DNA from: Cryphonectria parasitica EP155
Taxonomy: Eukaryota > Ascomycota > Sordariomycetes > Diaporthales > Cryphonectriaceae
Length of the DNA stretch: 64,000 bases
Direction: 5' to 3'
NCBI RefSeq assembly: GCF_011745365.1
Contig: NW_024468910.1
Location: forward strand, 1,206,068 to 1,270,067
Shown: piece by piece, positions 56,300 to 64,000 of the stretch
How the letters are laid out: every line of letters starts with the position of its first letter
Numbering within the stretch: position 1 is the first letter of the stretch
Program-made: the position numbers and the translations under genes
Notes under the pieces: model-generated
The model's input: only the letters and a program-made list of their open reading frames with translations
Told to the model about the DNA's origin: nothing
Databases searched by the model: none

Positions 56300-57503
56300 T
56301 ATAGTAGCTTAGCTTATTGCAGATGTAACAGATGTTTCGTTAAGGCTCCAAGCATAGATTAGCAAAATAGCTTATCTTTTAACAGTTATAACAGCAGGCA
56401 AAGTTATTATTAACTGTCTGAGGATGCATTAATGAAGCTTGAGTGCTCATAAGAAGAAGTGCCTGAGAACTATGCAAAGCTGTACAATTCCTTGCTATAT
56501 AGCCTGGCTTGCTATAGCTATAACAGCCACAATATAAAGGAGTAGCAGTTCCTAAGCTGCTGCTTAGAAGCGTTTTGATAGCAGATTAAGAATTAGTAAC
56601 CGTTTTTTAAGTAGATTCGATATATTATACTAAGCTAATCAAAGCATTTCAGCTGCTCAGAAGCATTATCTGCGTACTAATAGCAATACGAATCTCTGAT
56701 CTGAAGCGTATAAGAATAGCTATTATGCAGTATTGCTCAGTATCAGAATGGAAAGATTCAAGCTTTGCTTTCTAATATCAGCATACAAAGCTTATTACTG
56801 ATTTGCTCTTACTTTAAGCAATACTTGCAAGCATTGCTGCAGCAGTAATAGCATAGATAGTGGGATCAGCTAACTAGTTCTCTAGAAAGAACTCAAGTTC
56901 TTCAAAGGTAATAGAAATAAGCTTATACTATTCCTTCTCCTAGCAAGCAACATAATTAATCCAGTTCTGCTTAGGATTATTTTTCAAGCAGCATACTATA
57001 TATTCCATCTTATCCGCTTTATTAGTTAAGCAGCAGATATTGAAATAATATTGCAGATTGTATAAGAATGTTTTCAACTCTATATATAATTCTCCCTTGT
57101 ATATAAGAGCTAGCAAGCTGCAATATAGCTGTACAAGCGCTGTTGAGGATGCTTCTGAAGGGATTGGCATAGAAGGGGTGCTGAGAGAGCTGAGGCTAGC
57201 TAGCTGAAGCTCCGAGCTGGTATCGCTGCTCTGGAGTAGTGTTAAGCGAGCATACTTGCTCCTCAGCCGCTGCTATATCTCCTCTTCTTTCAACTAACAA
57301 TCGAGCTTACATTCCTAGCATTGCAACCCAGCTATATCTGCTAGTGCTTCAAGCAAGAAGTTCTCATAGGCTGAGCCTAGATTCGAGCTTGGAAGGAGAG
57401 TCTAAGAGGAGAGTTAGCTTAGAGTCTGTGAGGAATCAGAGTTGCTAGCTCATTGTAGTTGTTGCTCTGGAGCGGCGCTGCCACTTCGTATAACTGAAGC
57501 CAT
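56300..57503 (-). pseudogene. Family B gag
   Basis: Opens at ATG 57,503 (MASVIRSGSAAPEQQLQ), about 50 bp inside the 5' LTR. A capsid-like segment follows (TALVQLYCSLLALIYKGELY, LYNLQYYFNICCLTNKADKM, NNPKQNWINYVA). The zinc knuckle near 56,390-56,345 reads CYNC, then KIS-Y-FANLC, with the His changed to Tyr. A few RIP-type stops interrupt the frame. Confidence 0.68.
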
Positions 57504-57552
57504 TCTCATCCCCAATAGCTCACTTCCCGGAAAAGAATAGAAGATTTAGACT

Positions 57553-57862
57553 TATCAGAGTAAAAAGAGCATACAAGTGAGATGAAGGGGTATGAGCTGC
57601 TCCCAAGCTGCTCTGTTAATGCTTCCATTCAAAGGAACTACTGAATCTATCTCTCTCCTTCTCTTTTTCGCTGCTGGACCTGTTGTTCCCCTTTCCCTTA
57701 TATACACAATTGGCCTGGACTAGATAGGATGATAATGGCCTGATGGCTATACAGCATCGTACGAGAGCGCTGCTTCGGAGCGAAGCTCTCGCAGCAGCTC
57801 TGGACTGCCACCAGGGGTCGCAAGGGCCACTTATTTCCTTTGTGCGCATACAAGTCCTGACA
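57553..57862 (-). repeat. Family B 5' LTR
   Basis: 310 bp, TATCAGAG (mutated TGTCAGGG) to CCTGACA on plus. It is less AT-mutated in its right half than the 3' LTR. Confidence 0.88.
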
Positions 57863-59346
57863 ATCTTCAGGCGTATATTTTCAAGCAGGAGCGCTTGAAT
57901 ATTATTAATAACCGTTTCATTACTAATGCTGCTAGCTTTTAATTATTCATTATAAACTATAATAATGCTCTTATTCGTCTTAAGATTAGAAATAGTTAAT
58001 CTGTAGCAGAAGTATGAATAAAGCTTTCTTCAATCTGGATTAAGCGCTTCCGAGCTAATCATAGTATTACTGCTGAAAGCATTAGCAACAAGAAGTAGCC
58101 TTATCTTATGGAAAAGCTGTTAAAAGTTCATCATAAAGCACTTCAGAAGGAGACTCAAGACTAACTTGCTTCCAGTACTACTAACCTTCAACTTCATTAA
58201 CAGGCTCAATTCCAAAGTTCTTCTATGCTTCCATCTCAGCTAGTTCTTAACCAGATATAGCTTGTTTCTATTCCATATCCAATGCATAATGCTCTCAGTT
58301 AACCGATGAACTCATCAGAACAAGCAATAAAGCTATTATACTATTAACTGCTTCAATAATTAACTTGTAATTAGCAAGCTTAGTCTGAACTAATTAAGCA
58401 GATCTTGAAAGCTGAATCTGCTTAGAAAAGCAACCAAGAATATAACTAATTAGCTTTAATAATAAAGCAACTCCGTATTAATTAAATTGCAATAGCAAAA
58501 TCCTTAAAGCTGCAGACTAATGTTCTTAAACAAATACAGAATATCTTATATAATCAAACTAAAGCTTTATAGAAAATCTTATAACTAATCAAGCATTTCT
58601 AAACTATTTCTGCAAGAAATCCTTTCCAGAGAAATGCAAATTCCTTATAGATAGATATTATCTATACAAGTTCGGAGAACAAGGGTAAGCAGTACTCTGA
58701 AGCATAGCAAGCGGAGATTAATAAAATCCTGAAAAAGGATGAAACTCTATATAGATGCTACAGCTGTAGATTGAAGTCTCATAGAGCTTATGAATGTATA
58801 GAATTCCATACTATTATAAACTATAGCATTTGCTATGCTTCAGCATTAGCAAAGCTAGAGTAGCATTTTAGCAATCGTTTAGAATTTCTGAATTCTAAGT
58901 TAAAAATAGTATTATATAGCTAGATTATATTTGCTCGAAATAATCTCAAAAGCAGTATGATTCATCTGATTCTCGATTTCTATAAGAATTAGCAGCTAAA
59001 GAGTATTAAGAATCCTTAAATCTCTTAATATGTTAGTCTGATTCAAGAGAACGAGAAATGATATAAAGATTCTGAGATAGCTAAGAATAAGATATTATGA
59101 GAAGAGACTAACTCTATTTCTAGATGCAATAATCAATATAGAACTAACAATATTGAGATTCTTAGCAATGCTGATAAGATTCAAGTAAGGAAGTTATATC
59201 TTATTCTAGCTTAAGCTAAACTATACCTACTAAAGCTTCCTAGCATCAATGCTGTAAGTATTGAGCCTGTTCAAGCTTAGATAAACGCTGGTAAAGCAAA
59301 GAAGCGCTGTATTAAGGAAGCTGGGTATGATGATGATGAGGTTGAA
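57863..59346 (+). pseudogene. Family C gag fragment
   Basis: Matches the complement of 31,020-29,545 in the complete family C element, in plus orientation. It preserves the knuckle CYSCRLKSHRAYEC near 58,760-58,800, with the His intact. It starts at the family B LTR and ends where copy 5 is inserted (GGTTGAA then TGTTATAAC), with both outer parts missing from the window. Confidence 0.8.
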
Positions 59347-59783
59347 TGTTATAACTCATTCAACATGCAGGTCACAAACAGGTTACGAGTAATAAGGACC
59401 AGGTATTAAGAACTCAACATTCTGACTAAGCATTGGTTACATAACTCAGGATTAGGATTATAACAGAGATGAATCACTGAATTATTAGATGATTCAGTAA
59501 GCTTGAATCACCGGAATCAATAGTAAGCCAAGGTGAGCCATACTGAAGAGCTGAATATATAAAGAAACGTTCATTACCATTAGATAGATTCAGTATATAG
59601 CTCTTCAGTTGTTAATCTAAGTATCAGATTACTCTCCTACTCTGATAGCTCCAAAGGCAGTGAATACTTGCACAGTTATTCCAGTTGTATTTCCGTATTC
59701 AAGGCCTGTACTTAGTACCGCTCTTGTTAGCATAAACCCTTTGTATACTTTGGAATCTTCGGATTACTGCAGTACTCATTACA
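59347..59783 (+). repeat. Family A copy 5, 5' LTR
   Basis: TGTTATAACTC to CATTACA, 437 bp; inserted in the family C gag fragment. The TSD partner is beyond the window. Confidence 0.9.
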
Positions 59784-60752
59784 TTTTGATAACTCTTGTT
59801 CAAGAACGGTTCAGTATTACTCTCTTGAGCAATACGGAATACAATAGCTTCTTAAGAATCTTCTTCGTCCATGTACGCTTCTATTCAGGAAGAACTGGTT
59901 AACTAGGTATACTAGCTTACCTAGCGTATTCAGAATCTGTATAACTAATAACAGGCTTAGAGCGCTACTATTGCTAATTAATAAGCTTAATTGGAGTAGC
60001 AGGCTTAATAAATGCAGCTTATTTCTATAATTTCCAATAATACCGGAAAAGCATATAAGATAAATAAGCTTGCTATATATAATAGCAATTAGAAGATGCT
60101 ACATAAGTTTCTTATTTATTGCAGAGTATATTTTCTGCATTATGCAATCCAGTTTACTGAAGAAGCTGAGAAGATTATTCTTATAGGGATTCGTTTCGAG
60201 AAAGATGCTTTCATCTAGTATAAGCTCTCTCTATACAATTACTTGGAGCATTAGAATAATTCTAGCGCATGTATCCAGAATATCAAGAATATATTCAATT
60301 TCTTTGCAGATTTTAAAAAAGCTTTCAAAGAAATCTTTAGCAATTCCAATGAAGAATGCATTATAGCTTAGTAACTTATAAATTTCAAATAAACTAAATC
60401 AGTTTTTGCTTATATAGTTAGATTCAAGCAACTCTTAGTATAATTTCCATAAGAAGATAAGAATCTTATAAAGCATTATTATAAGGAATTTAAGAATAAT
60501 ATTAAGAATGAAATTTCCAAGTAGAATTAGCTAGAGAACTTTGCAATATTCTCTAATCAAGCAATTTGCATTAATAACTATCTATACAAATAACGAATAA
60601 AGAAATTTAAGAAGGAAGAAAGCTAAACTTGGAGATTTCCAGCTAATATAAGCAAGAAATTCTAATATAAAAATAGCAATTAATATAGCAATATAGCTTA
60701 GAGCAGCATTATATATACTAATTCTATAAAACTTGATACTATTAATAAGCAC

Positions 60753-61071
60753 TGTTGTGGTGGCCAGGGTGGTAGTCCGTGGGACGTGGAGTACAGTGGG
60801 TCAAGGGTCCTCATACATATAAAGGGTACCACCCACTTTTCAAATTCTTTAGCTATAAGCAACAATCAAGCATCCTTTCTCCTCTTTTCAATTTTGAACC
60901 CTTTGGACAGGTCTAAGACAGGTTTTTCACCCTGTTCTTGTGCCCGTGTGGCCTTAGTTTGCTGTCCTCATCTGCACAGGCACGCTTGGGTTGCACGAGC
61001 CCTTGCCCATTGCTTCGGCAGCTGTTTGTCCCTTTTTCTTTCGAGGGCGACGGCGCCCTAGTTCTGGTTCA
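60753..61071 (+). repeat. Family C solo LTR in copy 5 gag
   Basis: 319 bp, TGTTGTGG to CTGGTTCA. Flanks GCAC (60,749-60,752) and GCAG (61,072-61,075) are a target duplication with one mismatch; uninterrupted copies read AATAAGCAGTATAG here. It is nearly free of RIP-type change although copy 5 is heavily mutated. Confidence 0.9.
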
Positions 61072-64000
61072 GCAGTATAATAGAAAGAATAATATTATTT
61101 GCTATAACTGCAATAAATAAGAATATATATTATATAACTGCTATTAATTCCGGAAGAATAAATAGTAATTAGTTTAGAAAGAATGCTAAATGAATATTGC
61201 TTAATAATAGAAATCTAATCAACTAAGCAAAAATATCTTCTCGAAGCAAATATCGAACTTTATTAATTATGGAAGTCTTAGCTAAACATTCTGCTATAAT
61301 AATAACTGCTTAATATATCTCTCGAGTAAGAAAAGCTTAGAATGATTCTCTCAGAAATCTAAGCGCTATAAGCAGATAGCAACAGAAGGGCGAGAATATA
61401 TGCTTAGCATAACTATAAGTAGCAATAACTCAAACTGCTCTAATATTACTGGATAAAGTATTCAGGCATTGGAGAAAGAACTTAGTAATAATACTTTTTA
61501 TTATTTCTTGTTATCTATACTAAGTATTATAATTAGAGATATAAATAAGAGATGATACTTTCTTAGCTATTAGTATAAATACTTAAATAATACTGAAGAT
61601 ATCTCTTAAATAATAGAAGATTAAGCTAGAATAAATAATCTAGCAATCTATCAGAGTTTTCTGTAAATAGCGAACCTGATAGCTTTATGAAAGTTTGGAA
61701 AGAAAGATTTCTCTTCAGCGTTAAATAGAATAAGGAAATAATATGAATTAAATGTCTTGTTTATAGAATAGAGCTAGAGAAACTCTTTATCTGTATTCTC
61801 TTGCAAAATATCAAAGTATAACAAGATAAGAATCCTTGAATCAGCTTACTTCATAACTTATATCACAAGCTAGCATGAATCTTCTGCGCTTATTACAGCT
61901 GCTAAGCATATTTTTCAGAGAAGATGTAATACGAATAGTTCTTCATTAGAGAATTAGAACAGATCCTTCAAGCTGTTAAAGCAGAGAAACTTCATTTCAG
62001 GAAAGTTCTTAATAAACAGCATAACAATGCATATATCGAGCTATTAAACAACTGCCCCAGGGAATACATGAATAAGAAGATAAGATAGCAGCAATGCAGA
62101 ATAATGCTTTATATAATTCACATTAATAACAAGATTTGTAACTAGCATTAATAGAAAAAAAACTAGAAATAATAACAATATAAGCAAAAGCAAGCTAAAA
62201 AGCTTGCTTAAGAAGCAGCGAAGCAAGCTTAGAAGAAAAACAAGCAGCTTTTAGCAATCTCAAAAGGCTAGGATTGCTTGTAAGAGAACTGCAGATAATC
62301 AGATTAGAATAGTTCTTATATAAAGCTTTCAAAGCAAACTATGCTTATATTAAGCTTGATATATATATTTAAGAATATAAGTATAGCGCACTATTGAATA
62401 GTAGGGCTTAGAGAAACTTTATATTCTCATATATTGTTAATCAAGCATAACTACAATGGAAATGAAAGAAGCAGCTATATATTCTCAGTATTATAAAAGA
62501 ATAATCTGTTGCATATAATTAAGGAATAATTGATAAGAAAACTAATTATTTATCTATCTTAATCTAAGAATATATAACTAGAGTTTTCTTTGATATTACA
62601 AATATAGTATAGCATAAGCTGATTATAAGACTTTTATAGCTTAAGGAGCACAATCCTCGAATCGATTGAACTACTAGCCAGATTTCATGAGAACAAGCTA
62701 TATTCAGAGAAATAGTTGCAATTAATAATACAGAATGAAATCTAGTTGCTGAAGAATATTCGAGAAAAGAAGCTTCAAATGGATTCAAATATACTTCTAG
62801 ATCAGCAAAGCTAATAGTTTAAGGAAAAGGATTTAGTAATAAGCGAATCCAAACAGTACTAGAATACTAATAGATTAGCAAAATAACAGAAGCGAGATTC
62901 TCAGCAAGTTGGTTTGCTCTGAAGCAATAAGAAAAAACTTCAGAATGTGAATTGTAGGTTTATACAAAAATCTCGAAATCAGGCTTTCAAGCAATTGATC
63001 CGCTCTGAAGCAAATGCTTAAAGCTCTTAAAAACGCTACTAAAAATAATAAGCGAAAAGAAGCACGCTCAACAATATCTACTATTTCTCCAGATAGCAGA
63101 AATAGTATATAAATCAGAATCAATACTTGCAAGCATATTATAAGAATATTACAAATTTAAGAAATTATTCCAACAAGAATTAAATATAGAATTGCTAAAA
63201 TATAGCTTATATAATTATAAAATCCTGCTATAAGAAGAAGAATAGCTTAAATTCTTTTCTATTTATAGATTAGATAAAGCATAACTAGAGATATTTAAAA
63301 AATATCTCAATAAGAATCTCAAAAAGAGATATATATAATCATTATAATCATTAGCAGAATATCTCATCTTATTTATATTTAAGAAGAATAGCAAGCTTAA
63401 GCTATATATTGATTATAAGCAATTTAATAATATTACAATTAAGAACTAATATCTATTACTACTTATTAAGAAATTGCAAGATAGATTACAAGAAGTATAA
63501 TAATTTATAGCTTTAGATCTGAAAAAAGCTTACAATCTAATTAGAATAAAGAAAGAAGAAGAATGGAAAACTGCTTTCAGAATATGCTATAGATACTATA
63601 AATATTTGATTATGCTTTTTGATTTAACAAATATTTTAGCTTTGTTTCAAGAAATAATTAATTATATTCTATGCAAATATCTAAATCAATTCATTATTAT
63701 ATATCTTAATAATATTCTTATTTACTCTTGAATATTGAAGGAATATAAGAAATATATAGAAACAGTATTGCAAATATTCTAAGATGCAAAACTTTTTATA
63801 AAATCTGCAAAAAGTTATTTTTATATATAAAAAGTTAACTATCTCGGATTTATAGTTAAGCTGAGATATATTAAGCTATAGAAGAATAAGATAGAAGCTA
63901 TTAAGAATTAGTTAATTCCCAGGAATATTAGAAATATTAGATCTTTTCTTAAATATATTAACTTTTATAAACAGTTTATTAGAAATTATAGCTAGATTGC

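Larger units (their letters stand above)
50564..57862 (-). mobile_element. Family B Ty3/Gypsy element
   Basis: LTRs of 310 bp (50,564-50,873; 57,553-57,862) start TGTCAGG and end CCTGACA, forming 7-bp inverted termini. The 7.3-kb element reads on minus: gag, RT, RNase H, integrase, then an antisense gene on plus near the 3' LTR. The flanking 5-mers do not match (ATTAT left, ATCTT right). The left flank is family A copy 4 and the right flank is a family C fragment, so the ends probably come from recombination between two insertions. RIP-type damage is heavy. Confidence 0.85.
59347..64000 (+). mobile_element. Family A copy 5, 5' part (runs off the window)
   Basis: 5' LTR 59,347-59,783, then gag, interrupted by a family C solo LTR (60,753-61,071), then RT around 63,370-63,990, cut by the window end. 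RIP damage is heavier than in copy 3. RT motif YLNNILIYS (about 63,700) shows Asp-to-Asn changes. The knuckle resumes directly after the solo LTR (CYNCNK-EYI). Confidence 0.88.

Overview
The window reads as nuclear DNA of a filamentous ascomycete (Pezizomycotina, probably Eurotiomycetes). The evidence is an FHA-linked protein kinase, a DUF7924-family relic, short GT-AG introns, a Helitron, and LTR retrotransposons wrecked by C-to-T and G-to-A change in the manner of repeat-induced point mutation (RIP). The genus is not determined. No tRNA, rRNA or CRISPR array was seen.

Layout. (1) 1-10,800 is AT-rich. It starts with Ty3/Gypsy LTR remnants in both orientations, followed by an unrecognised acidic ORF (3,850 to 2,672, minus) and a large Helitron Rep/helicase ORF (10,222 to 4,396, minus). 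Three arrays of 43-bp palindromic units lie at 2.2 kb, 4.1 kb and 10.3 kb, bracketing these two ORFs. (2) 10,800-18,500 is a GC-balanced island. It holds a DUF7924 pseudogene, a 101-103 bp repeat, a divergent pair of intact genes (a lysine/arginine-rich repeat protein at 15,250-14,057 minus and an FHA-kinase at 15,600-17,276 plus), and about 1.3 kb with no supportable gene. (3) 18,579-64,000 is a nested stack of retrotransposons.

The stack contains three Gypsy families. Family A is a chromovirus (LTR about 460 bp, element 7.47 kb, pol ending in a chromodomain). It is present as five copies: copy 1 (18,579 onward, split), copy 2 (19,968-39,710, TSD TGCTA, inserted in the gag of copy 1), copy 3 (40,033-47,505, complete, TSD GTATA, inserted in the LTR of copy 4), copy 4 (minus strand, 39,879-50,563, truncated) and copy 5 (59,347 to the window end). 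Family C is a 12.3-kb minus-strand element (20,349-32,662; LTR about 320 bp; TSD GCAC) inserted in the 5' LTR of copy 2; it also left two solo LTRs and a gag fragment. Family B (50,564-57,862, minus, LTR 310 bp) has no matching TSD and joins two unrelated flanks, which suggests recombination.

The most interesting signal is an antisense gene in the 3' part of each family. In family A it is best supported: three independently inserted copies carry, on the strand opposite gag-pol, an ORF for a cysteine-cluster plus coiled-coil protein. It is tail-to-tail with pol and the two stop codons overlap in all three copies. Family B carries a different antisense gene with a recognisable 58-bp intron, and family C carries a short Ser/Lys-rich antisense ORF plus two unrecognised sense-strand ORFs downstream of pol. 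The genes in the stack are degenerate, with substitutions such as RT DD to NN, zinc-knuckle His to Tyr, and CAG/CAA/TGG codons turned into stops.
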